Positions 24,201 through 36,013 of a stretch of 64,000 nucleotides of DNA are shown here, piece by piece (positions within the stretch are counted from its first letter, which is position 1; every line of letters begins with the position of its first letter). Below the pieces are notes generated by a model that was given only the letters and a program-made list of their open reading frames with translations, was not told the origin of the DNA and did no database searches. The stretch is from the NCBI RefSeq assembly GCF_000003855.2, contig NW_003101671.1:283817-347816 (forward strand), in the 5' to 3' direction. Both the position numbers and the translations under genes were made by a program. This DNA is from Blastomyces gilchristii SLH14081 (taxonomy: Eukaryota; Ascomycota; Eurotiomycetes; Onygenales; Ajellomycetaceae).

Positions 24201-26075
24201 ACTTCTGAATCCTGTATTACATACAGAATGCTTTTGAATGAGATCTTGTGAATTATTCTCTTTACTTGTTAATGTGTAAACAGATTTAATTCTTCTATAT
24301 CAGAGATGTGAAATGTTCTTCTCATATCAGTTAATAGAATTGTATGAACTGTTTTCTTTCTATCAGTCAACTGTATATGACATGTATGCTATTGAATCTG
24401 CAGATTGAACCTTTGAAATTAATTAAGTCTGAGAATAAGATTGTATTTCATGTTCTGCAGCTCTCATGCTCAAATATAGCAAGATTATTCTTCAAAGTGC
24501 AAGGGAACTCTTACTCTTACAGGTGATATCAAATATTAGTTATCAGATAATCTTATATATTAAGAATTCTTCACTTAATGAATCTCTTTCAGTCTTCAGA
24601 TCATATAATTATTAATATATTATATAGAAGCTTCTGTGTCTGCTAACACTTTTACAGTCATCTCTTGATTCTTATTCAAGTGTCTCTTATACATTAACAT
24701 TTCAGGTCTCAAGATATTGAGATAAGTGTCTGCTTTATCATTCTCACCTGCATCTTATTCAGAAGCCTGCTTTCTCTTAATATTTACAGAATTCAGAGAG
24801 TCATCTAACACAGACATCTCTTTCACTTTGAAGACTTTTTATAGAATATCAGTGAGTGTCTCTGAGCTCACTGATTCTGCTTGTTTTTTAACTCTCTTAC
24901 TTCTCTTGACTACACATGCTGTGTGCAATCTTTTATATCATGATTTTGACATCTGCAGTTGAAGCAAGCTCAATACTCATAATATCAAGATTTTCACTCA
25001 GAGAATTTCTTTTTCAGAGAATTCAGTGCTTTAGTGATGACATTCAGATCTAGATTCATTGCATTCAGATGTGTGACTTGTGTTATAGAAGTCTGATTAT
25101 CTGTTCTTCACTAAGATATACTCAATTGCAGTATTTTCTGTTGTAATTGACTTACTTGTTTCTGTATAATGAGAATATTGTATGCTTCTTTCACTGTATC
25201 TAATTGTAAGATTAAGCATTTTCATTTCATTTTTAACTTAGATATAAGATTATGAATGAAGATCTGTAAACAGAAAGATATTGAAAGCTCTTTATTCAAT
25301 ATGAAATAGTATAAGCTGAAATGTGTGAAGTATGATATAAGATCACTCACTTGTCTACACTCAGTGAAGTGTTTATAATACTTATCTTATATATTCACTT
25401 TCTCAAAGTTGTGCAAGATTCATTTGAAAAACTCATTTCATATTTATGAAAATGAATATTGCTTCAGATCTGTGAAATTCATCTTTTTATCAGTTATTTA
25501 TAATGATTTCACTTTTCTGTGTAGAAATGCAGCAGATCTTAAGACTTGTTGAAATTCTGTTAACTGTTCATCTGTGAGTTCACATTCAATCTGATAATAT
25601 AATCATATCTGACTTAGTCAGCTGATTACAGCATCATTTTTTCAGTCATTATTGAAGCTTAATAACTCTGACAGATCTTCTGACTTGATATATTTCATGC
25701 TCAGATTCTCATTCTGTACAGTGATCTTCAATGATATGTACACTTCTGAAGAGATTGTGAATAATTATAATGAGATCTTCAGATTCAGTGTAGTTATCTA
25801 TCTGTATAAACATTTAATCTTCTGCTGCAGGTCTAAGACCTGGTTTTCTCTATTCTTATTGATGATGATGATTGTGTTAGCAAAGCTCTTCATAATAAAT
25901 ACTTGATCTGCAGTGAATGTTAATTATTGTTTGACTTCTGTCTCAGCCTGTCACTGTGTATACAAGATCTCAATCTTGTTTAGAATTCTTGTACATGTAC
26001 AGAGCTCTTCTGACTTAACAACTGAAACAATTTCTCTAAGATCAAGGCCTTTTTCACCATACTCACTATGCTCAT
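21250..26075 (-). pseudogene. Gypsy D: decayed minus-strand gag-pol, LTRs not found
   Basis: On the minus strand gag probably starts near 26075. The zinc knuckle CFNCRCQNHDIKDC lies at 24925-24966 with canonical spacing. Reverse transcriptase carries YLND at 23585-23596 in place of YLDD, followed by EYKLYIKLTKCVFKMKELKF. Integrase follows, with a readable stretch QVLLATRIQQHAVFKHSLFYLLYELHPRIPE, interrupted by a short Ala/Asp/Thr/Val repeat. The end DTYKSDDLTYSDL lies at about 21280-21320. It is a different Gypsy lineage from C and A/B. Neither LTR could be matched, so its borders with C are unknown. Confidence 0.7.
21695..21790 (-). repeat. Simple in-frame repeat (Ala-Asp-Thr-Val-Thr-Asp) inside the D integrase frame
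   Basis: A CTGTATCTGTAACTG-like unit is repeated about six times and keeps the integrase frame open, translating to AVADTTVTDTAETAVTDTA on the minus strand. It sits just after the conserved LHPRIPE motif. Confidence 0.75.
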
Positions 26076-26670
26076 CTTCGCGGCTGTTAACTTCTTCTTA
26101 GAGCTCATCATTTCTGTGATCTAATCTTCTGTGTGTTGTAATTTTCACTAATTTCACTATGTTAAATTTTAGCAAGATGATGTGAGAAATAAGAGAAGAG
26201 TAAGAAGAAAGTGATTATAATATATATATTGAGATGATTATTCATCTATATTAACTTCTATCACTCACAGAATCTTTCTCTCACTATAATGAAACTTCTG
26301 CTCTTATCTATCTCATCAAAGAACTCTTTCTCATTCAAGCTTCTTGCAATTTCTTTACAATCTCTTTCTTTTCTTACAGCTGTTTTTAGATTAAAGAACT
26401 TCTGTCTCTTTCTTATCATTTCTTTTCAAGCTATTCTTACATCTTTCACTCTTTATATGAATAAACAATTCTTACATCTGATCACTTTTTGTATAAATAA
26501 GCAATTCTATTACTCAGTCTTCTCTTTTCTATGATATCTGCAGTATATATAAACAGACTAGCACTTCTGAATAATATTCACCTCTTTGAGCCTAGCATCT
26601 GCAATACTCATTATCTTTTTTCAACATCATTTTTTCTTCTCTGCAAATATATTCTTTCAGATAGAAGAAC
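26076..26670. other. AT-rich relic between D gag and the right LTR of C
   Basis: Decayed Ser/Phe/Leu-coding sequence on the plus strand with no family features. It should hold the 5' LTR of D and the 3' untranslated end of C, but neither could be delimited. Confidence 0.4.
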
Positions 26671-26900
26671 TGTGATGTGCTTTCACTCTCTATTCAAGTT
26701 AATTTTCTATTCAACTCTAGCTTTCACTTCATCTCTTGCTGTTTTTTAAAGCTTCTGCTTCTATCTTCTCTCTCTGCTCTTTTCTTCATATGTGATTACT
26801 TCTTCTATGAGAGCTTTCACTTCTTCTCTACAGAGTCTTTATTCTTCTCTTTATATATAATTACTTCTTCTATAAGAGTATTCACTTCTTCTTTACAGAG
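26671..26900 (+). repeat. 3' LTR of Gypsy C, left part
   Basis: It starts TGTGATGTGCTTTCACTC and matches 10235-10464. The LTR is cut after CAGAG (26896-26900) by Gypsy A. With 41835-41995 the two parts total 391 bases, the same as the left LTR. Confidence 0.85.
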
Positions 26901-27160
26901 TGTGGCGGGCTGCGCCCGATCAATCATATAGACTATTTCATTACACTTCACAGATTCCAACCACTTCATTCTCGAACGCGTACGCTGCGATTCTCAGCCA
27001 TTCTCAATCACCGATCCTCGGCTGCTACAAATACATGTATAAATATTCACCTCAATTGCTGATTCTCACACTTTCTCTTTCTTTCCTTCTCTAACATTTT
27101 TATCTTTGTTACATAAGATCTATAATATTATACTAATCTATTCAGTGTAGGCCTCTTACA
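26901..27160 (+). repeat. 5' LTR of Gypsy A (260 bases)
   Basis: It begins TGTGGCGGGCTGCGCCCG and ends CCTCTTACA. It keeps many CpG and GG/CC pairs that the 3' copy has lost: the same start reads TGTAATGAGCTGCACC at 41570. The two copies therefore decayed unequally. Confidence 0.9.
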
Positions 27161-27323
27161 CTATAAAAACATTCATCATCTTCTTATTAGAAAATGATTA
27201 TTCATGCATTATCTTCTTATCAGAAACAATTATTTATCAAGAGATATCTGAACATGTAACAACATGTAAGAAATAGAGAAACAGTCAAACAGTTAAGCAG
27301 ACACTGAGTTCTCAGATAAAAGC

Positions 27324-30300
27324 TTGCTCATCAGTCGCTCTGGCCCTGCAACAAGATCTTACAAAGTGAATAAGATCTTACAAGAGAATGTCAGTGAAAG
27401 ACTCAAGAGTTCTGACACTCAGATATATGAGAATATAATTACACATTCAATGATTGATATAACTATGTCTAATGAGAATATGAAACTCTCAAATGCGAGC
27501 ATAGATGCAATGCCACAGTGGCTTCAAGCAATGTTGAAATTACAACAGCAATAGATAGCAGACATGCATGCGACTCAACAACTTCAATATGAAGAGATTC
27601 AATGATTAATTCATGCAATTTCAACATCTACAGAACTGAATACAAAAGCACTGAAAGAATACTTAGATGCTTCTACATATTTCAATACTTCTGATCTCAC
27701 TCTCTACTCATCATGAAGAATGAAAATGCTCATGAAACTGAGTATAGATGAAGATGCCATCAGTTCATCAATCAATCAAGATTAATATATCAATGAATAA
27801 TTGAAAGATCGCGTGAAATTGAAGTTTTATTCATGAATGAAAGCATGTGAATCAGCATTGTGAACATCTGATAATATTATGAAATATCTTGATATCCTGT
27901 TCTGAGACACTGTTATACAACAGAAAGTATTAGATTGATTACAGAGTATCTGACAGAGAAACACTTCTCTTATAATATTCATCTCTGACTTCAACATCAA
28001 GATTCTAGAAGCAGATGATCAATCTTGAAAGAATTGAATGAAGATTAGCATGCTCAAGAAGACATTAACTTTTGAACTCTTACAGACTCTTATAAGCACA
28101 GACAAAGACCAGAATTATGAAGACTTCTGCACACAGCTCTGAACAATGAATGATTATCTTATCAAGCTTAAGAATATACAGAACAGTGATAGAAGATATT
28201 ACATCTCAGCAACTCATACACTTGTGCTGAGGAATAACAATGATGCAGATGCTATGAATTGAGTAGACTTGAATATCTACATATAAGCAAGAATCTTCAC
28301 TGTCTGAACAGGCTTCTGAGTCTCTGAGATCACTTCTGAAGAAGTCACTGACTGATATCAACATGAAGTATGCATCAACTGTAATCAATCAGAACATATT
28401 GCTTTCAACTACTGATTAATCTATATGTCTTCACACTTGAGAGAAAGATCAGCGCCTGTCCACATCAATCACATTACATTAGAGAAAGATTCAGAGAATA
28501 ACTATAAGAATGTCTCAGTGAAACAGAGAAAAGATTAGCTTCTGTTCAAATTCATAAACAGAAGCTTGAAGAGATCAGATGATAACAATTTGAAGAGAAA
28601 ATGACAATGAATGTGATTCTTGTATCTACTGTGATTAATAATATGTATAATATGAAGATCATGATAGACAGTGATCTATGCTACTATGCAATGATAAAAT
28701 CTTCAGTCATAAGATATTATAATCTTCAGTGTATCTCTTTATCTAAACTCTGACTTCTTGCAGAATTTGATGATCTGAAAGATATTTGTACTCATTATAT
28801 AATGAAGCTAATCATAGATGTGAGAGAACATCAATATAAAGATATCTATATATACAAAGTTGATAATCTTGATTATAATTTTATGTTAGAACTTATCTGA
28901 CTATCTGAACAAGGCATCTTATTAAATACTTGAAACAGAAGCTTGATATTTTCTAATAATGATAGAGTCTACAAAAATGACATTTATAAAATCATGAACC
29001 TGACACAGATCTCTGTCAATATGTACAAAATACTCTGAAAAAGAAGTTATCATCAAAATCACTGACAGAGTCACTGACAAATTCACTGACAGCAGAATCA
29101 TGTATCAATCTATTCTGTCAGTCTGACTGATATTAAAAAGACTCTAGAAAAGTTATCTTATATTATAATAACAGATTCTCATATAAAACTTTCTCAATAA
29201 TATCATAAATATCTAGATATCTTCTGATAAGATAATATTATAAACATACTCTGCTTATGAGATTCTGAAGTGAATCACAGTATCAAGTTAGAGAAAAAGA
29301 ATGATAAGAACTTTGAATTATTATAAGACTCTCTTTATAATATGTTCTGAGATGAACTTCTTCTTCTTTGAAAGACACTCAATAATCTATTGAATAAAGA
29401 ATTTATACATATTAGCAACTCTTTCACTGCAGTCTCTATTCTCTTTACAAAAAAATCAGATAAGAGACTCTGATTCTGTATGAACTACTGAGGCCTGAAC
29501 AGATTGATAAAGAAAGATTGATATCTCTTATCTCTTATCAATGAAACTCTAGCATGGATCAGACAAGCTTAATAATTTATAAAACTAAATATCATCACTG
29601 TGTTTTATAAGATTTGTATCACTGAAGAAGATGAATGACTTACAGCATTCTAAATATATTATAATCTCTTTGAATGAATAGTCACACTCTTTGAACTGAC
29701 TAATATCTTCAGTACATTTCAGAAGTATATTAACTGAGTACTTCAAGATTTTCTTAATAAGTTTATATCTACTTATCTAGATGACATTCTCATCTTTATC
29801 AATGAATTCAGAAAAGAATATTAAGAACATGTATAAAAGATATTACAACAGCTATGAGAAGCAGAACTACTGATAAATATTGATAAGTATGATTTTAAAG
29901 TCAAGAGTATCAAGTATCTGAGTTTTATTGTAGAAGCTGATAAGAGAATTTGAATAAATTCTGAGAAAGTCTTCACTATTCTTGAATGAAAAGCTCTGTG
30001 TACTGTGAAGAGTGTATAAAGCTTTATTGAATTTACTAACTTCTATCAGTGATTTATATAAAACTTCTCAGATATCATAAGATCACTTACAGATCTCACT
30101 AAGAAAGACTCAGTATTTCAATAATTAATAGACACTGAAGCTGCATTTACACAGATGAAGAAGATATTTATTAATATCTCTCTGCTAATAATATTTGATT
30201 CTGATCATGAGACAGTTATTAAAGCTGATTTCTCTGACTATATAATAGAAGAAGTGATATTATAATATGATAATAAAGATGTTCTATAATTATATATCTT

Positions 30301-30608
30301 CATGTTTAAGAAACTAAGTCTCACTGAATGCAATTATAAGATCTATGATAAGAAACTTCTTACAATTATATACTATTTAGAAGAATAGAACTCTGAACTC
30401 TGAAGTATCTCTGAATTTAAAATAGTCACAGATTATAAGAATCTCAAATACTTTATAACTATCTATAAACTCACTGAATAACAGATGTAATGATCTGAGT
30501 TCTTAAGTTATTTTCATTTTACAATATACTATCATTCTGATAGTTAGAACTCAATGACAGATGCTCTCTTATAATAAGAGTAAGATATATCATCTAATAT
30601 AACAGATA
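27324..30608 (+). pseudogene. Decayed gag-pol of Gypsy A, first part
   Basis: Gag opens near 27324 (SRSGPATRSYKVNKI). Its zinc knuckle near 28371 has lost the last Cys (CINCNQSEHIAFNY). The protease motif at about 28655 reads IDSDLCYY, where DSG would be expected. Reverse transcriptase carries FTKKSDKRL and NRLIKKD before YLDD at 29774-29785, which is intact. RNase H reads KADFSDYIIEEVI near 30220. The frame is cut by element B just after this point and resumes at 39969 with the integrase. Stops throughout make it non-functional. Confidence 0.82.
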
Positions 30609-30613
30609 CTCAC

Positions 30614-30922
30614 TGTAAGAGGCCTACGCCGAATAGATTGGTATAATATTGATAGATCTTATATAACAAAGATAAAAACGTTAGAGAAGAAAAGAAAGAG
30701 AAAGTGCGAGAATCAGTGATCAAGATGAATATTTATATGTGTATGTGATAATGTACGCGGTGAAGCTTCGGGGCGGAAGAATATACACGCGTTTGTAGTG
30801 ACTGAGGATCAGTGATTGAGAATGACTGAGAATCAGAGTGTACACATTCAAGAATAAAGTGATTGAAATCTGTGAAGTGTAATGAAATAGTCTATATGAT
30901 TGATCAGATGCAGCTCATTACA
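30614..30922 (-). repeat. 3' LTR of Gypsy B (309 bases)
   Basis: Equal in length to the other B LTR. It carries a 49-base segment around TACGCGGTGAAGCTTC that is missing from both A LTRs. Confidence 0.9.
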
Positions 30923-31137
30923 TTAACCTCTTCTTTCAGAAGCAGTTCTCATCAGTCAAGAGCTGCTGTTTCAGATAACACAGAACTCAGAGTTCAGATT
31001 AGTTAATTATAGCTGACTCATTTTATAAGATATTATCAGCTATAGTTATGAAGTCTCTTATTGAGAATATTCTCAATCTCTCACTCAAGCTCATTATCTT
31101 CTTCTATGATGCCTGGTGACTGTTAGTCAGAAGTCAG

Positions 31138-32289
31138 TTAAGAAGAGAATAGATCAGTGATAGTGCAGTGAAGCAAGCTTGTGTGAAATATATCATGAAT
31201 TTCTGATAATATGTTAAGACAGTAGTTGTGACTATCTAGAACTTCTATCACTTTATACTTGATATAGCAGTAATCTAGTGTATGAGATAAACATGTGATT
31301 TGTATATTCTTAAGATTCAATTATATCAGATCTTCTATCTTATATTGTTTGATGAGATCTCAGTGAACATTGATTTGATTCTCTTGATTTTATTTCACAG
31401 TTGTCATGAAGGCCTCTGCTCAATCACAGATATCTCAGAGCTTCATTACTATATTATCAATGATCTGAATCAGACTGCAGAGATCTGATATGAACTGTGT
31501 GATCTCTAGAAGATTTAACACTTTCATATAATATTCATATATAAGAAAGAACAGATTTATATCTATTAAAATAGCATCTCAACTGTTGATAGTAATCTCT
31601 GCATGTAGAAGAAGATCATGTTAATTATCTTATAAGTGATTACAGAACTTATGAAGATAATTCTTCATAATCTGAATTATCTGTTCTGATATACTATCAG
31701 TCTCAGAGTGATAGGCAGTTGATAGATAGCATATAATCTTGAGAACTTGACAAATTCTTGTTCAGAGAGTAGTTATGAATTAATGACTCTGATCTGATAC
31801 TATAGATCTCAGCAATTCATGCATTCAATAGAATAAGCTCTGTAGAAAAGCTTCAGTGACTTATTCAGTATTCATCTTATTATAAGATTTCAATATTATA
31901 TCTTTGCTCAGTTGATTCATAATGATCAGAATGTTTCTACAACTCTTACTCTTAGATAGATTGATAGTGAAGTCAATTACTACATCTTATCAGATTCTAT
32001 CAGAGATATTAAGTGATTTTAATAGATCTTTTCTACAGTTCTTTCATGAGATAACAGAAGAACAGTGATTATAGTTTCAGATAAAGCATCTGATACTGTT
32101 TAATATCTCAGGTCAGTAGAACTCTCAGAAGATCATTCTATACAGTTATTCACAGCCTGAATAATCAGTTATATACAAATCATGCATCTCTTGCATTATT
32201 CAAGTATGTAAGAGTTTGAAGTGAGAGACTCAGCATTGTTCATGAAATTGTAGAGTGTTATTATCATTGATTGAATATTCTGAGATATC
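31138..32289 (-). pseudogene. Integrase end of Gypsy B, downstream of the LINE
   Basis: The minus strand reads LSTAYHSETDSISEQ near 31690, which corresponds to the TAYHPQTDGQTE motif of Gypsy integrases. It ends with the C-terminal piece YKVIEVLDSHNYCLN...EIHDIFHTSLLH at 31138-31320. The frame is broken by stops and by the LINE at 32303. Confidence 0.8.
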
Positions 32290-32302
32290 AGTTCTTATAT
32301 GT

Positions 32303-35300
32303 TATTATTATTATTATTCTTCAATTATAGATGTATGCAGTCAGAGACTATGACATCTACCTGAGAACTTTTAGTTCTCAGGGTTTTTCCTATATCTGTA
32401 AAGTTAACTATTATACATTCATCAATTTCAGATATACAAAATCAGAAAATTCCAGCTCAGAATACAAAAACTGTTTACAAATTGCAGTGTTTTAACATCT
32501 TCTGATACTTTGAAATCATTTGACAATATCATGACAAAGGAAAAGAGAAAGAGAACACAGTCTTAAAGATAGACACATTAAATAGATAGATAGAAAGAAA
32601 TTGAAAGGAAAAGATAAAGTAAAGAGAGACTGTAACAAAACAAATTATTAAAAGATAGTGTATAGCTGTTTTAACAGACTATATCTGATTGATTTCCTCC
32701 TCTTCATATTCAGATAATTCTGAATTTAGTCATTTTCTTGTAGCTGCTTGAGTTTCTGATAGAAAGTCTATTAAGTATTTAATTCCTGTCTCAGTTGAGA
32801 ATAAGAATCTCATATTTAATTGATTTAGATCATACTTCTCTTTCAATCTGACTCTGAGATTATTGTATAATGCACAGTGCATTATAATATACTCAGGATT
32901 CTCATTTGCATTGCAGAATGAGCATTCTATTGAGTTAAATCTATCATCAAATCTTTGTATATAAGATTTGAAATAGCCATGTCCTAGTTTCAGCTGTATT
33001 ATAGATGAGAATATTTTCTTTTTACATTTAATTAAACAAGATTTCCACTTGAGTTTTGTTTCAAATCTTGAATAATGTATACTCTTCTTTTGTTTCTGCC
33101 AGCTTTCATTTCACTTGTCTAAATAAGATTCTTTTATTTTTCTCTTTATAAAAGACCAGGACACAATTTTTTGAATAGATCTGCTTAATTCTGCACCCTT
33201 TTTTGCAGCTGAATCAGCCAATTCATTGCCATGAATATTCATATGAGCAGGAACTCAGTGTAGATGAATTATCAGCTTTGATATTCTTCTCTTTTGAATT
33301 TTCAAAACAGAGTTTAAGATCAGTTCAAGATTCATTTGATTATTATGAATCTGACTATTTCTAAGTCTTTTTAAAGCAGCTTGACTATCAGAGAATATTC
33401 ATATCTCTTTCAAACTATTTCCTCTTTTATAAGATTTTATTTCTATGAGTTTGAAAGCTTTCACTATTGCAAATAGTTCAGCATCAAAGACTTCAGATTC
33501 ACAGTCTAGATTTCAGAAATCTGAGATAAAATTGATATTATCTTCAGTATAAGCAATGTCTGTGTCTAATCTATTCAGGTTCTCATTTTTTGAGTCATCT
33601 AAATAAATCAGAATAGAGTCTTTTATATTGATTGTAGAAATTCTCTTCAAATACTGTTCATATTCTTTCTCTTTTGATAGTTCACTTATTTCTAAGTCTA
33701 TAAGAGATTCAAGCTTTTCTCTTCAGAGAGATAACTTCTCATGATTCACTTTTTCAATATTTAAAGAAGAAAATTGATTTTTAATCAGAGAGTATAGTCT
33801 GTAAAGTTGAGAAGACATTTTCTTTGAAGAATTATTTTCATTTCAATCAAGAAATCTATTTCAATCCAGTTCATTTCCAGAGTTAATTGATGGAAATGAA
33901 GAAGAGACTCTTTCTCTGATTATATAATTTGAGCTCATCTTTATAACTCTCAGCACATAGTTCATACAGGTCTTTTCAAATCTAATAGTAAGAGAAGAAA
34001 TTGAAGCTTCAATTTTCATTGCTTTAATAGGAGATGATTTGAATACTTCTAGAATTCTTCTCAAGACTCTGTTTTGCAGACTTTGAAAGAGTTCAGTGAA
34101 ATTTTCTTGATTACTTTATCAAACTTGAACTTCATAATCAGCTACTGATGTAATACAGGCTACATATAACTGTCTCATAGCCTGGAAGAATAGACCTCTC
34201 TCTGTATTTAATAGTCTGATTATGTTGTTCAATAGTCTTTCTGCCTTGACAGTTCTTTGTTGAATGTGATATTTAAAATTCAACTTAGAGTTTAATCATA
34301 CTTCTAATCATTTGACATTTACACTGAGTTTAATCTCTCTATTTAAAAGAGTTAGAGATAGTTCTTTCTCATTGAATCTAGAAAAGAAATGAATTAACTC
34401 AGTTTTATTCATATTAAATTGAATTTGATTGATATCTGCTCTAATAAAGATTTTCTTTACAGCTTCTTCAATTACTTTCAAATTCTCTTTGATAGTTTTT
34501 GAGCTGTAGACTAGACCAATATTATTTACATAACTTGAAGATTGTACTATTCTCATATTTCTATTTTTAAATAGATATGCAGTGTATATTGCAAATAAAA
34601 TAGGTGAGATTGAAGATTCTTGTGATACTTCTATTTTTATCTCAGTCTTGTCTTATTTCATTCTATCAAAGAAAAGTTATATGATTCTTTTAGACATAAA
34701 ACAGTTAACTCATTTTATTAGAGAAAGTGGCATTTTTAACATCTTCAAAGTCTGAATTAACTTTGACTTTGAAACATGATCAAATGCTTCTTTTATGTCA
34801 ATAAAAACTGCAGTTGAGAGTTTGAGACCAGATCTTCATACTTTGCTATTTGAATATCATGAACAACTGAGAGAACAGTGTCAATTGCAGAACATTGTTT
34901 TCTATCTCTCATTTGTTCACTGAATAAAAGAGAGTTATTAATAGAGCTAATAAAAGATAGTTAAGTAGCTATTATCTTTTCCAAAATCTTTTCTAGACAG
35001 TTTAATAGAGATATTACTCTATATGACTTAGGAATTGAAGTTTTTCTATTAGGTTTTGCAAGAATCACTCCAGTGGCTTCTCTTCAGTATTCAGAATGAT
35101 ATTCATTTTTCAAGAGATTGAAAAAGAGCTCAAAATATTCATTCTTTAAGTAGGAATATGTATTTTGAATAATTAAGTGATTAATTGAATCAGGCCCTGC
35201 AGCAGTTTTAACAGAACTTGAGAAGATAGCTGACTCTAATTCATCTTGTGTAAGATCAGGCCATTTCCAGTCATTTTCATCAATGTAGTTGAGAAGTGAT

Positions 35301-36000
35301 ATATTCTCTTCCTCTGAATCTGAATCTGAATCTGGTGAGTTCTGAAAGAGAATTCTCATGAAAGCTTGACATTTTTCCTCAAAAGAGTTTGCTGTATATG
35401 ATTCATTCTGAAACTCATATTCTAAGGCTGGAAGTTTTGCTACACTTCTTCTTTTAGTATAGTTAAAAGCTTTAAAAACTTCCTTCTCTTGTGCTTCTTC
35501 AAGAAATTTATTCCAGCAGTCTGTTTTAGCTCTTTTAATATCTGAAAAATATTTATTTCTGACAGCTTTGAACTCTTTATCAGATATTACATCATTCTTT
35601 CAATCTCTTCTAGCAGTAGCTAATGCTTTTCTTTTAGATGAGATATTCTCATTTCACCAAGGTTCTAAATACTCAGAAGATTTTCTCTTTGAAATATTAT
35701 CTCTAACACTTGTTAGAATAATAGATGTAATAAGCTTCACTCTATTCTCAAGCATTTCATTTGAGATATCTTGACCAGAATTTCAATATAGCTCATTCTG
35801 CCTTTCAGATTTTAACAGTTTTATGCTTTCTTCAACTGCTTTCCAATCAGCTTTTTCAAAGTTAAACTGATTAGAGAGAAGAGGATTTTCACTCATTTGT
35901 TTTTCACTCAGTTCAATATCAAATTGAATAATCTCATAACCTGATCCTGATGTCTCATTTGAATTAATAAATCAGTTTACAAGTCTTCTTTTCATTAGAT
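32303..36000 (-). mobile_element. 5'-truncated LINE (non-LTR retrotransposon)
   Basis: A perfect 13-base target duplication, AGTTCTTATATGT, flanks it at 32290-32302 and 36001-36013. At its 3' end (low coordinates) is an (AAT)n tail, as in I/Tad-type LINEs. On the minus strand there are: the end of the endonuclease linker (about 35370-36000), reverse transcriptase with AAGPDSINHLIIQ at 35200 and YVNN at 34521-34532 where YADD is expected, RNase H with HGNELADSAAKKGAELS near 33200, and a C-terminal Cys/His segment near 32880-32960. No 5' ORF is present, so the copy is truncated. CpG loss and stops show that it is dead. Confidence 0.9.
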
Positions 36001-36013
36001 AGTTCTTATATGT

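Noticed and set aside
26289..26534. Hydrophobic 81-codon frame between D and the C LTR.
   Set aside because: Composition-driven frame in CT-rich decayed DNA with no family features.
18500..26660. Possible LTR pair for Gypsy D.
   Set aside because: I compared 26100-26660 with 16900-17040, 18500-18900 and 20600-21250 by eye and found no convincing match, so none is annotated.
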